From: Flavobacterium profundi
GTDB lineage: Bacteria > Bacteroidota > Bacteroidia > Flavobacteriales > Flavobacteriaceae
DNA: 64,000 nucleotides
Assembly: GCF_006491645.1 (NCBI RefSeq)
Contig: NZ_VDCZ01000013.1
Span: 1 to 64,000 of the forward strand
Reading direction: 5' to 3'
The notes under the pieces are model-generated. The model was not told the DNA's origin. It was given only the letters and a program-made list of their open reading frames with translations, and did not search any database. The position numbers and the translations under genes are program-made. The stretch's first letter is position 1. Each line of letters begins with the position of its first letter. Below, one piece after another: positions 1-7,949 of the stretch.

Positions 1-77
1 ATCTTAAGCAGAGTATTTGCTGTAATTAACAGACAAACTCCATACATAAACACGTATAAGTTTGCCTGTTGATTATT

Positions 78-287
78 TTATATTTTTACTTGTTTTTTAT
101 CATAGAATGCGCTATCGGGTTTATTTATAAAATCATCAAGTTTTTTACTTTCAGCCAAGTCATCCAAATACTTCCTTGCCACATCATCACTCAACTCTTT
201 TAGTTTATCAGCTATAGCTTCAACTTCTTTTTTTGTGCCTCTAAAAATTTCTTTACCATCTTTTATAAAACTGTAATTGTCATTGTT
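78..287 (-). pseudogene. Orphan fragment of a polymorphic-toxin C-terminal linker
   Basis: An open stretch of 69 codons with no start codon, entered directly after an in-frame TAA and closed by TAA at 78-80. It encodes the segment GKEIFRGTKKEVEA, which aligns with GEEIFRGTKKEAKEA of the toxin encoded at 695-3340. The similarity extends to the DNA: the bases around 233-280 match those around 1320-1370 closely. After this shared linker the two proteins diverge, and this copy ends after about 50 further residues without a recognisable nuclease domain. The arrangement matches displaced or orphan toxin tips left downstream of immunity genes in polymorphic toxin loci. No immunity-like ORF follows it inside the window. 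Confidence 0.75.
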
Positions 288-322
288 TTAGACTATTTGG
301 TGTAAGAATAAAACGTTAAAAA

Positions 323-348
323 TAAGGCCACTATTTCTGGTAGCCTTA
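323..348 (-). terminator. Terminator of the toxin-immunity operon
   Basis: Nine-base-pair stem with one mismatch (taaggccac / gtagcctta) and an 8-base loop. On the minus strand it is followed by a T-rich run, just past the immunity gene stop at 354. Confidence 0.65.
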
Positions 349-353
349 CTTTT

Positions 354-692
354 TTATTTGTTCAAAAAAATTTTCCACTCATAAAGTATTTCTATAAGCT
401 CTTTTAAAGGCATTTGCATACTAGGCAAATTAGTGTTTTTATCTGCAATAAAATATGCCGTATTTTCATTGCACTCAAACTGTCCTGACCCTTCACCAAA
501 ATCCCATGCTACTTGAGGGTGTTCTAATATCTCAACAAATGTTTTTTCTCCTTTTAAAACAGATTCTAAATCCGCAATGACTTCGTTGATATTATATTTT
601 ATTTCTGATACAAAATATCCTAATAAAACATCTTCATCTTTGATTCCGATTGCCCAACCTACTTCTTTTTCAAAATTTAATCTATTATTCAT
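354..692 (-). CDS. Putative immunity protein for the adjacent EndoU-like toxin
   Basis: A small acidic protein of 112 residues with no signal peptide or membrane segment, so probably cytoplasmic. It starts two bases after the stop of the 881-aa toxin gene and is transcribed with it. Small acidic proteins encoded immediately downstream of polymorphic toxins are characteristically the cognate immunity factors. Visible features are an acidic N-terminal half, a central aromatic patch (WDFGEGSGQF near residue 64) and a C-terminal helix rich in Leu and Glu. I do not recognise a named immunity family. The role is inferred from position, size and charge; a terminator follows the gene. Confidence 0.65.
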   Translation of the reverse strand: MNNRLNFEKEVGWAIGIKDEDVLLGYFVSEIKYNINEVIADLESVLKGEKTFVEILEHPQVAWDFGEGSGQFECNENTAYFIADKNTNLPSMQMPLKELIEILYEWKIFLNK

Positions 693-694
693 CT

Positions 695-3340
695 CTATTT
701 TTTTAAATTATTTGTAAATAAATATGCGTTGTCAATTATACCATCTTTTATTGAAAAAAATTCAACTCTATATCCTTCTTTGGAAATACCTATAAACTTA
801 TTCCTATCATTTTTAACTACATTTTCACTTGCTTCCTGAGTTATTCTTTTTATTTTATCTAAACTCCAATTTTTAGGCCAAAGTGTGGATTCTTTCTTTT
901 TGAAAAAACCGTTAAGTTCTTTAATAAAAAATTGTATTTCTACTTTTTCTACTACCTCTCCCGTATGCAAAACATAAGTTTCAATTGTTTTTATCTTTTT
1001 GATTAATTTACCGTCAATGAATTTATGCATATGAACACCACCTGCCTTTTCTACTCTAACTTGCCAAGGTGGTAAAATTTCTCTTGCATTTTTACCTCCC
1101 TTACCAGTCACATAGGTATAAATTTCTTTAACCTCTCCTGTTTGTGCATTTTTTATATTTATTTTAATATCTCCATATAAAAGATGATTTTCGAAAATTG
1201 ATGCAAAATTTTTAAATTTAAATGAGTTTTTAAGATCCACAACCTCATCCAAATACTTTTCTAAACCTATTTCATCTCCTTTTTTAAAGTATTCTTCCAA
1301 AGCTTCTTTGGCTTCTTTTTTTGTACCTCTAAAAATTTCTTCTCCTTTGTGTACAAAAACATAAATTTCATTTTCGGCTTTTGCAATTTGTAAACCTACT
1401 TTGTTAAGGTCGTTTACCCATTTTGTCTTTACTAGTTTTAAAACCGTTTCAACAAAAGATTGAATAGGTATTAGTTCTAATCGAAACGTACCATTTACTG
1501 TCCTTAAAATAATAAAAGATTTTAACTCAGCAAAAATACTCTTAAGGAACCTTAAGAAATCATCTAATAACGGTTTTATGTTTTTAGATTTTTGTCTTAT
1601 AAAAGCAAATATAGCCATAATTTTATCTATACTTGTCGTACTTTTTTTAGCTATATAATTTATCGCTTTAGAAAAATTTACAAATAAGTCTGCAAAACTT
1701 CTCCAAACTTCATTAACCGCTTTTGCAACCGTACCAGCACCAAACAACAAAGCTTCCAAAACCATCTCAACAATCATACCAATAATATAACCCAAATAAT
1801 AGCCTATAGCATCTGAAGTTATGGTTTTACCATCTTGAGTAAGCCAATTTAAAAAAAGTTTAGGAAAACTAAGGCCAAAAAACATGCATGCATTCACAAA
1901 TTCAAAAATTGCTTCTAGATTTTTTTTGCTAAATAAATTCGTAAAAGTTTCAAGTAGATTTTCTAGCATTTCAAAGAACAAACTCATGTAAGAGAAATCT
2001 CCTCCTGCAATTTTATTTTGCGTTTCTTTTAATTCAAGTATTCCTTTACAAATAAGCGCTATTAAGTCTAATAATCCTTTTATGGCTTCAGTTAATCCAT
2101 TAAGAAGACCTACTATAAAGGCATTGTATATAACAAAGACATCTTCTGCTAGCTCAAACTCTTTTCCCAAAGGGTTTTTAAAAAAATATTTGGCTTCTTG
2201 TAAAACGTTTAAAACCAATTTTATTATTTTTTTAAACGCTTTTTCTTTAGTAAAATTTCCATTTGATTCAACCTCGTTATTATGTATGAGTTGGTTTTTT
2301 AAGGTACTTTCTAATTTTTCAATATGTGCAATGGCTAAGGCATTAAGCTTACTACTATTTAACTCTTTTTTTTGTTGCGCGTTTGCTTGTTTTATAAGAC
2401 TTAAGCCTGGTAAAAGCAAATCAGGATTTTCTACGACTGTACCATCTTTATTATAATATTTCCATTTTTTTTCGTCTATTTTTAGTTCATCCATCGCTAG
2501 AGATAATTTTTCAGCAGCTTCTTTTATAGCTTTAAGCCCCAAATTTGTTCCAAAACTGGTTACTTTATCATAAAAGCCAAAAACTTCTTTAACAAGATAG
2601 ATTTTTTCAGTTTTATCCTCTAAATGTTCTTTTAAGATTTCTTCAAATGAAGCGGAACCAATATCTGTATTATAAATTTTTACAATTTTACTTAAATCTT
2701 TATAGGGAAACATACCTAAACTGTAGATATTGCTTCCTGTTTTTACACGTACCACCGAGCCAAAAATATTTACACCTTCATTTTTCTCAATAAACAAGAC
2801 AATTTCATTTTCATATAGCGAATCGATTGACTGGTAGGCTCGCTCCAATTGTGCTCCATCAGTTGAGATAAAAAGAACGACAGTCATTTTTTTATCTTTT
2901 AAAATGGTATTTAAAGTAGGTTTAGCCGGTTTTGTTTTTGTATTTGCATAAAGAATTTGTTCTTCACCATTTAATATAATACCAGTAATATCTATAGGTA
3001 ATTGTATAAAATAGTGATGGTTTATTTGATATACATCCGTTAAGACGACATTTTCATGGTATGAAAATTGTATATTGGAAATTACTTTCTCTATGTCAAT
3101 TATTCCAGAATCTTTCATGTAATCAAATTCTGTTTGGCTCATAATTAAACCCTCTTTCTTTAATGCCAACTGATTTTCAATCTCAATTTCCATAAATACA
3201 TAATCATCTTGAGGTATATTAGGATTAATTTCTCCTTCTTTTACAACATTAATCTCATCATTAAAAACAAAGATGTTTGTTTCGGTATCTTGTAAAGAAT
3301 AGCCACCATATTGTTGCAGCCCATATTCTATTGCTCTCAT
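695..3340 (-). CDS. Polymorphic toxin with a C-terminal EndoU-like nuclease domain
   Basis: I start this gene at the ATG at 3340 (MRAIEYGLQQYGGY, 881 residues). A longer TTG-started reading would begin inside the terminator hairpin of the preceding gene. The N-terminal 330 or so residues are unrecognised. Residues about 390-590 contain long hydrophobic helices, including GYYLGYIIGMIVEMVLEALL, typical of the membrane-active centre of large toxins. A linker with EIFRGTKKEA follows near residue 670. The last 115 residues fit the bacterial EndoU fold: GGVHMH near 767, then WPKNWSLDKIKRITQEA and a final GYRVEFFSIKDGIIDNAYLF. EndoU toxins cleave RNA. No signal peptide is present, so export would need a specialised system not visible here. 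The nuclease assignment is by motif only; catalytic residues were not confirmed structurally. Confidence 0.72.
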   Translation of the reverse strand: MRAIEYGLQQYGGYSLQDTETNIFVFNDEINVVKEGEINPNIPQDDYVFMEIEIENQLALKKEGLIMSQTEFDYMKDSGIIDIEKVISNIQFSYHENVVLTDVYQINHHYFIQLPIDITGIILNGEEQILYANTKTKPAKPTLNTILKDKKMTVVLFISTDGAQLERAYQSIDSLYENEIVLFIEKNEGVNIFGSVVRVKTGSNIYSLGMFPYKDLSKIVKIYNTDIGSASFEEILKEHLEDKTEKIYLVKEVFGFYDKVTSFGTNLGLKAIKEAAEKLSLAMDELKIDEKKWKYYNKDGTVVENPDLLLPGLSLIKQANAQQKKELNSSKLNALAIAHIEKLESTLKNQLIHNNEVESNGNFTKEKAFKKIIKLVLNVLQEAKYFFKNPLGKEFELAEDVFVIYNAFIVGLLNGLTEAIKGLLDLIALICKGILELKETQNKIAGGDFSYMSLFFEMLENLLETFTNLFSKKNLEAIFEFVNACMFFGLSFPKLFLNWLTQDGKTITSDAIGYYLGYIIGMIVEMVLEALLFGAGTVAKAVNEVWRSFADLFVNFSKAINYIAKKSTTSIDKIMAIFAFIRQKSKNIKPLLDDFLRFLKSIFAELKSFIILRTVNGTFRLELIPIQSFVETVLKLVKTKWVNDLNKVGLQIAKAENEIYVFVHKGEEIFRGTKKEAKEALEEYFKKGDEIGLEKYLDEVVDLKNSFKFKNFASIFENHLLYGDIKINIKNAQTGEVKEIYTYVTGKGGKNAREILPPWQVRVEKAGGVHMHKFIDGKLIKKIKTIETYVLHTGEVVEKVEIQFFIKELNGFFKKKESTLWPKNWSLDKIKRITQEASENVVKNDRNKFIGISKEGYRVEFFSIKDGIIDNAYLFTNNLKK

Positions 3341-3355
3341 TATACATTTGTTTAA

Positions 3356-3381
3356 AAACCCCAACGGAATGGTTGGGGTTT
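3356..3381 (-). terminator. Terminator between the 1173-aa gene and the toxin gene
   Basis: Perfect 10-bp stem (aaaccccaac / gttggggttt) with a 6-base loop and a short T-tract on the minus strand. It lies between the stop at 3403 and the toxin ATG at 3340, so toxin expression is probably read-through or attenuated relative to the upstream gene. Confidence 0.7.
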
Positions 3382-3402
3382 AAGATTAGTATTTCATTAT
3401 TT

Positions 3403-6400
3403 TTAGGCGTCTGCAGGTGCAGGTTCTGGTTGCGGTTCATCTGCTGTTTCTGTATCGCCTATTGCGGCATTGGTTTGCACAATAGGATTCATATCAGAAT
3501 CAAACAATAAATGATCTCCACATTCTGTATTACAAGGCAAGCCTGTTACTTCTAAGCCAATACTTCCTGCTTGAATAAGCGTTAAAGAGGTTGGTACTCT
3601 ACTTTCCCAAGTTTCTTCTACTTCACCTTCTGGATTGCGTAATTCCTCAATAATAGAAACATATAATTCATCATCCATAGTTGGCACTTGTCCGCCATTC
3701 CATATTTGACCCGTTGCCATGTACCAGTTTACTGCTTCTTCAAAACCTGGTCGCACTGTAAGAATTACTCGTGCCATACCACTTTGTAAAAAAGCTTTAA
3801 ACGTAGGATCGTCAATTTCATTAATGTTGTATAAAGCTTTCCAATTGTCTTTTTGCGCCCAATAGAAAGGATATAAGAAATAACTCATTAAGTTCCATTC
3901 AAAAGCCTGCTCGAAGAATTTTACTTTAGCTGCATAGGTTTCTAAAGCCGGGGAATTATAATCGACTCTTAAACCATTTAACGGATTTTCATCATTCCCT
4001 TTTAATAGTAAACCTTTCCCTAAAGCTTCGTGACTGATTAAATACTCAATACAGTTTTTACGGAATACCATATTTTCAATTTGACGGTAAAACCCAGGGT
4101 TGATTTTTGTTTTTTCTACCTGTTCTAGTTTTAAAGTTGCTAATGCTTCATTGTATTCTGCTAACTTTATTTCATAAGCAGCGATAATGGCATTGAAAGC
4201 TTCTAATCTCCATTTTTCTTTTGCTTCTGTTACTAGTTCGCATTCAAGTGTTACAGAAATCGTAACTTTATTAATATCCCAAGAGGTATAACTTACCGCT
4301 AAAGTATCTGTAATTCCTTTTAAACTAGATGTACTCAGGGAAACACTCCCATGTCGGTCAGAATAACCGCTTGTCCAGTTTCCAACTGAAAAAATAATTC
4401 CAGGATAGGCTTCACAATGTCTCCATGATAAATTTATTTTTGAGTTATCTGTTATCGCATAATTGGATGGAATTGAAAATTCTTTTGCACCACTTGAACC
4501 CGCTCTCTCTCCAGTGAAATCAACCGATTTACTTATATTTATTTTTTGAATTGGTTTTTCTGGTACCGCAACATTAAATTCTTTTGCCCAAATTAAATAG
4601 GTTTGTTCAAAGGTTTCATCTAATAACAATTTTGTGGTATCAGAAGCCATTCTAGGATCCTTAGGAGGAGTGAGTAATGTATCGTAATTAGAGGTATCCT
4701 TAATTGCTTCTTTATGGAACGATGCAGGTTCAGGAATCATAAACTCATACATCAAACGTTTGCCATAATTCACAATTTTATTTTTATACACTTTGTCTAT
4801 CCATCGATACACTCCAGAAACATGATTGTCTCCTTTTCTATTGTCAAAACCATGTGTGTTTTCTTCAGAGAATTCCTCAATAATTTTAGAAACACGTTCC
4901 TCTTTTACTTTTTTTACCACGCGGTCCAAAGCTCTTTCCGTAACTTCCTTTGCATGTGATATGGCTTGATTCGTAGATTCTTCCGATGTGGTATTTGTTG
5001 CAAAATCGGCTCCAATGCTTCCACCAAAATCTCCGATTCCTCCCCAATGCATTTCTCCGTGTGATCCAAACGTTTTATCTTCCGCTAAAAGAGAACTAAC
5101 CTCTTGATTCATTTCAAATCGATCAGTTGTGGAAGTATCCGTTAATTTTTCAATTTCCTGTTCTTTACTAGTGGTAGTAGTGTCTTCTGTTCTTCTTAAG
5201 CGACGCGTTGTTTTTTCTTTATATTCGCGAGCCATCACATTTTCAATATGAGAGACTTCACCAGGTACATAACAACATACTTCTTGTTCTACCTTGCGAT
5301 AATCGGCCACTCCTAATCTACTAATTCCAAAACCCGTTGGCATATAATCCACTACGTTACCCGTATTTCCCTCACCAATACCTATCGTATCATCAACCAA
5401 TTCTAATTCAAAATTTCCTTTTCCTTTGATGCTGTAGTTAACAATTGATCCTAAAATAGGTGTACTGATTGCAAGAACTCCAGAAAAATTAATTTTGGTT
5501 CCATTGGTTAAAACGATTTCTCCAAAAAAGTCAAAATTATTCAATTGATTTATTGATAATCCCTCAGTAAATACCGTTACAGCCAATTTCCCATTTACAA
5601 TTGAACTAGAAAAAGTTTCGCTATATTGAGAAAATGAATTAATATCTTTACTAGAACCAACCGTGTAAGAAGCAGAAACTACATCTGTAACATTAGGAAT
5701 TTGATTAAATAAAATTTGCAATGACATGGTTGGATTATATCCTAAACCAAGTCCTTTTACTGTAAAAGTATTTGGAGTATCTGTGTTTAAAGTAGATACT
5801 GGAATAACCACTCCATTGGTATTCACCAATGTTTGATTGGAATTGCTATTTGTAAAAACTGTATCGGTTAATGAAATAATTTCAGAATTGATAAAATCAT
5901 TTATTTCATCAAAAGTTTCAAAATCATGAATTGACACAATATTTTCTACCAATGTAGCCGTTTCTTGAGAAACACTATTGGAAATAGTTGATAAATTGAG
6001 CTCTCCTTCAGTAAGAAACTCAAAAGTTGGTAAAACTAAATCAACATATTCTGTTATTGTTCGTTCCTCATTAGTTATTGGGTCTGTATAAATTCTTTGA
6101 ATAGTATCGGCAGCATCGTAAGCAGATTTTACATCTTCTTGATAGGTTTTTTGAGCTAAATTATAGGCTTTTTGATTTTCTTTTTGATACTTCTTTTTTA
6201 CAAGTACTAGTTCTTCTTTGGCTTTTTTTAACAAATCAATTTTTTGATTGCTTACTAAAGCGGTAATTTCCGAATCCAGATTTTTTGTAGTAAGAGGTAA
6301 CTCAGATAATGCTTGCTTTTTTAAAGCATCTTTGGTAGAAGCTCCTTCTTTTTCAAATAATTCCTTTGGCATAATCACTCTTGCTTGAGCAAATTTTCTT

Positions 6401-6924
6401 AACTGATCTAAATTATCCACTGCAACAGTTGGATAGTTTTTAAGAAAAAAATCCGCTACTAAAATGGATAAAATAATATCTCTAAGATAATTCGATTTTG
6501 AATTTACAATCTGATAAAATAAATTATCCCAAAGCAAGACTAAAGTTGCTTCATCTAAACCCTCTAGCAAATCTTCATTTTCCGAAATTTTAGTACTTAT
6601 TTCAGTTAATGTAAAACGGTTTCTGTTTTTGGTTAACCAAATGGAGAAATCATACATTTCTTGAGAGACCAATGCATTATCAACCAATTGTTCCTTTTTT
6701 TCAACAGCATTTGTTTCAAAACTAGCAGTAGTACTTTCTAAAGAAACTCTTTTCCCTTGGGAAGCAGTTTGCATGTCAGATAAATAGGCACTCGTAAATG
6801 TTTGATTAATCCCATCTAGCTCTGGATGTTTTACAAAAGATTTATCAATAGTTTCCTTTTCCAATAATTCAGGAGCTCTCATAGTTACAAAACGGAAGAG
6901 CGTGTTTTTAATTTGTGTACTCAT
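3403..6924 (-). CDS. Large unrecognised protein encoded upstream of the EndoU-like toxin
   Basis: A 1173-residue protein starting MSTQIKNTLFRFVTMRAPE, with no signal peptide. I do not recognise the family. Residues about 205-270 and 650-690 are highly charged and helical (likely coiled coils). The stretch about 380-530 is beta-rich and Thr/Ser/Asn-rich. Residues about 565-605 form a Thr/Glu/Arg-rich linker, followed by a Gly-rich patch (HWGGIGDFGGSIGADF). A well-structured block near 700-740 contains HVSGVYRWIDKVY and YGKRLMYEFMIPEP. The tail ends in an acidic Pro/Ala run. It has a good promoter (7026-7057), and the toxin and immunity genes follow on the same strand. Possible roles are a carrier, scaffold or delivery partner for the toxin; none is shown by the sequence. 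Confidence 0.8.
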   Translation of the reverse strand: MSTQIKNTLFRFVTMRAPELLEKETIDKSFVKHPELDGINQTFTSAYLSDMQTASQGKRVSLESTTASFETNAVEKKEQLVDNALVSQEMYDFSIWLTKNRNRFTLTEISTKISENEDLLEGLDEATLVLLWDNLFYQIVNSKSNYLRDIILSILVADFFLKNYPTVAVDNLDQLRKFAQARVIMPKELFEKEGASTKDALKKQALSELPLTTKNLDSEITALVSNQKIDLLKKAKEELVLVKKKYQKENQKAYNLAQKTYQEDVKSAYDAADTIQRIYTDPITNEERTITEYVDLVLPTFEFLTEGELNLSTISNSVSQETATLVENIVSIHDFETFDEINDFINSEIISLTDTVFTNSNSNQTLVNTNGVVIPVSTLNTDTPNTFTVKGLGLGYNPTMSLQILFNQIPNVTDVVSASYTVGSSKDINSFSQYSETFSSSIVNGKLAVTVFTEGLSINQLNNFDFFGEIVLTNGTKINFSGVLAISTPILGSIVNYSIKGKGNFELELVDDTIGIGEGNTGNVVDYMPTGFGISRLGVADYRKVEQEVCCYVPGEVSHIENVMAREYKEKTTRRLRRTEDTTTTSKEQEIEKLTDTSTTDRFEMNQEVSSLLAEDKTFGSHGEMHWGGIGDFGGSIGADFATNTTSEESTNQAISHAKEVTERALDRVVKKVKEERVSKIIEEFSEENTHGFDNRKGDNHVSGVYRWIDKVYKNKIVNYGKRLMYEFMIPEPASFHKEAIKDTSNYDTLLTPPKDPRMASDTTKLLLDETFEQTYLIWAKEFNVAVPEKPIQKINISKSVDFTGERAGSSGAKEFSIPSNYAITDNSKINLSWRHCEAYPGIIFSVGNWTSGYSDRHGSVSLSTSSLKGITDTLAVSYTSWDINKVTISVTLECELVTEAKEKWRLEAFNAIIAAYEIKLAEYNEALATLKLEQVEKTKINPGFYRQIENMVFRKNCIEYLISHEALGKGLLLKGNDENPLNGLRVDYNSPALETYAAKVKFFEQAFEWNLMSYFLYPFYWAQKDNWKALYNINEIDDPTFKAFLQSGMARVILTVRPGFEEAVNWYMATGQIWNGGQVPTMDDELYVSIIEELRNPEGEVEETWESRVPTSLTLIQAGSIGLEVTGLPCNTECGDHLLFDSDMNPIVQTNAAIGDTETADEPQPEPAPADA

Positions 6925-6996
6925 TTTTTATAAATAATTAAGGTAAAATTTGGTTTACAAGGCTGCGCAACCTTTTAAACGAAGAATATATTCTAA

Positions 6997-7021
6997 GTAA
7001 TTGATGCTTAAAATCAATTAC
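6997..7021 (-). promoter_or_regulatory. Hairpin at the 5' end of the 1173-aa gene transcript
   Basis: Perfect 9-bp stem (gtaattgat / atcaattac) with a 7-base loop. It sits where transcription from the promoter at 7026-7057 should begin, so it could form at the extreme 5' end of the message or serve as a protein-binding site. Confidence 0.4.
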
Positions 7022-7025
7022 AATG

Positions 7026-7057
7026 CAAATATAAAAGAAAATAATCTAATATACAAA
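7026..7057 (-). promoter_or_regulatory. Bacteroidota-type promoter for the 1173-aa gene
   Basis: On the minus strand TTTG (complement of 7054-7057), a 20-base spacer and TATATTTG (complement of 7026-7033) match the TTTG/TAnnTTTG consensus of Bacteroidota sigma-70 promoters. The start of transcription would be about 95 bases before the ATG at 6924. Confidence 0.7.
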
Positions 7058-7066
7058 CATAAATAA

Positions 7067-7158
7067 GAAAATTTTCAAAATAATTGATATTTATCTGACT
7101 GTTATCTAATTATAAACGAAAAAAATCTATTATATTCGATTTTAAAATGAAAATTTTC
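7067..7158. promoter_or_regulatory. Pair of identical palindromic decamers, candidate operators
   Basis: The palindrome gaaaattttc occurs at 7067-7076 and again at 7149-7158, in the region between two divergent genes. The first lies 9 bases upstream of the minus-strand -33 element, and the second directly abuts the plus-strand TAnnTTTG box at 7160. Their placement beside both promoters suggests shared binding sites, possibly for the adjacent S24-type regulator. The AT-rich background makes short palindromes more likely by chance. Confidence 0.4.
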
Positions 7159-7159
7159 G

Positions 7160-7176
7160 TAAGTTTGTATAAACTT
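7160..7176 (+). promoter_or_regulatory. -7 box and overlapping inverted repeat before the S24-type regulator
   Basis: TAAGTTTG at 7160-7167 matches TAnnTTTG. It overlaps the inverted repeat aagttt-gtat-aaactt (7161-7176), 15 bases before the ATG. An inverted repeat over the promoter is a typical autoregulatory operator position. No clear -33 TTTG was found. Confidence 0.45.
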
Positions 7177-7191
7177 TAAAACGCTATTACC

Positions 7192-7890
7192 ATGGTTTCA
7201 GAAAGATTAGGTCAGTATATTGACCAAAAAGGATTAAGTTATTATGCCTTTGAAAACAGCTTAGGTGCTGGTAGAGGAAGTATTTCCAAAGCAGTAAAAG
7301 AAGGTAAAAGCATAGGTTCCAATGTGATAGAAAATATTTTGTCACAATACCCAGATTTAAACCCAATTTGGTTAGTTACTGGTAGAGGATCTATGTTCAA
7401 ACAAGATGATGATTTTTTGCTTAATAAAAGCATTGATGCTTTTCCATTACGTACAGATAAAAATTTAGAATCGCAACAAATACCTTTGTATGATATTGAA
7501 GCAGTTGCTGGTTTAGTGCCTTTATTTCAAGATCGAACTACACAAACGCCTTTGGATTATATTTCAATCCCAAGATTGCCTAAATGTGATGGAGCTGTAT
7601 ATGTAACGGGTGACAGTATGTATCCTTTGTTAAAAAGTGGCGACATAGTTTTATACAAAGAAGTTAATGATATCAAAAATGAAATTTTTTGGGGTGAAAT
7701 GTATTTATTAAGTATGGATATGAGTGGAGAAGAATACATTACTGTAAAATATATTCAAAAATCAGAACATCAAGGACATGTTCGTTTAGTAAGTCAGAAC
7801 AAACACCATCAAGATAAAGATGTAGAAATGTCTAAGATTAAGGCGTTAGCTTTAGTGAAAGCCAGTATTCGAATTAATTCTATGAATTAA
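7192..7890 (+). CDS. LexA/S24-family transcriptional regulator
   Basis: A 232-residue protein. The N-terminal 70 residues look like a helix-turn-helix DNA-binding domain (YAFENSLGAGRGSISKAVKEGKS), and the C-terminal part is an S24 (LexA-type) peptidase domain. The nucleophile would be Ser142 in VTGDSMYP and the general base Lys186 in TVKYIQ. An Ala106-Gly107 bond in EAVAGLVPLF corresponds to the self-cleavage site of LexA. The gene is divergent from the toxin operon and shares a 267-bp regulatory region with it. Proteins of this type are common flavobacterial regulators, so control of the toxin operon is inference. A bidirectional terminator closes the gene. Confidence 0.88.
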   Translation: MVSERLGQYIDQKGLSYYAFENSLGAGRGSISKAVKEGKSIGSNVIENILSQYPDLNPIWLVTGRGSMFKQDDDFLLNKSIDAFPLRTDKNLESQQIPLYDIEAVAGLVPLFQDRTTQTPLDYISIPRLPKCDGAVYVTGDSMYPLLKSGDIVLYKEVNDIKNEIFWGEMYLLSMDMSGEEYITVKYIQKSEHQGHVRLVSQNKHHQDKDVEMSKIKALALVKASIRINSMN

Positions 7891-7899
7891 AATAAAATA

Positions 7900-7933
7900 A
7901 AAAAGGGAATCACTATCAAATGATTCCCTTTTT
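7900..7933. terminator. Bidirectional terminator
   Basis: Perfect 13-bp stem (aaaaagggaatca / tgattcccttttt) with an 8-base loop. A/T-rich flanks on both sides serve the two convergent genes. Confidence 0.85.
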
Positions 7934-7949
7934 AATCCTTTATATCTCT

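Noticed and set aside
2082..2456. 124-residue ORF on the plus strand opposite the toxin gene
   Set aside because: Composition rich in Ser, Phe and Leu typical of antisense to a Lys/Glu-rich gene; the sense frame gives coherent domains.
3341..3364. Toxin start at the TTG at 3364
   Set aside because: That codon lies within the terminator hairpin of the upstream gene; the ATG at 3340 gives a natural start.
1..7890. Prophage, suggested by the S24-type repressor next to accessory genes
   Set aside because: No integrase, capsid, tail, terminase or lysis gene is visible; the regulator type is common outside phages in flavobacteria.
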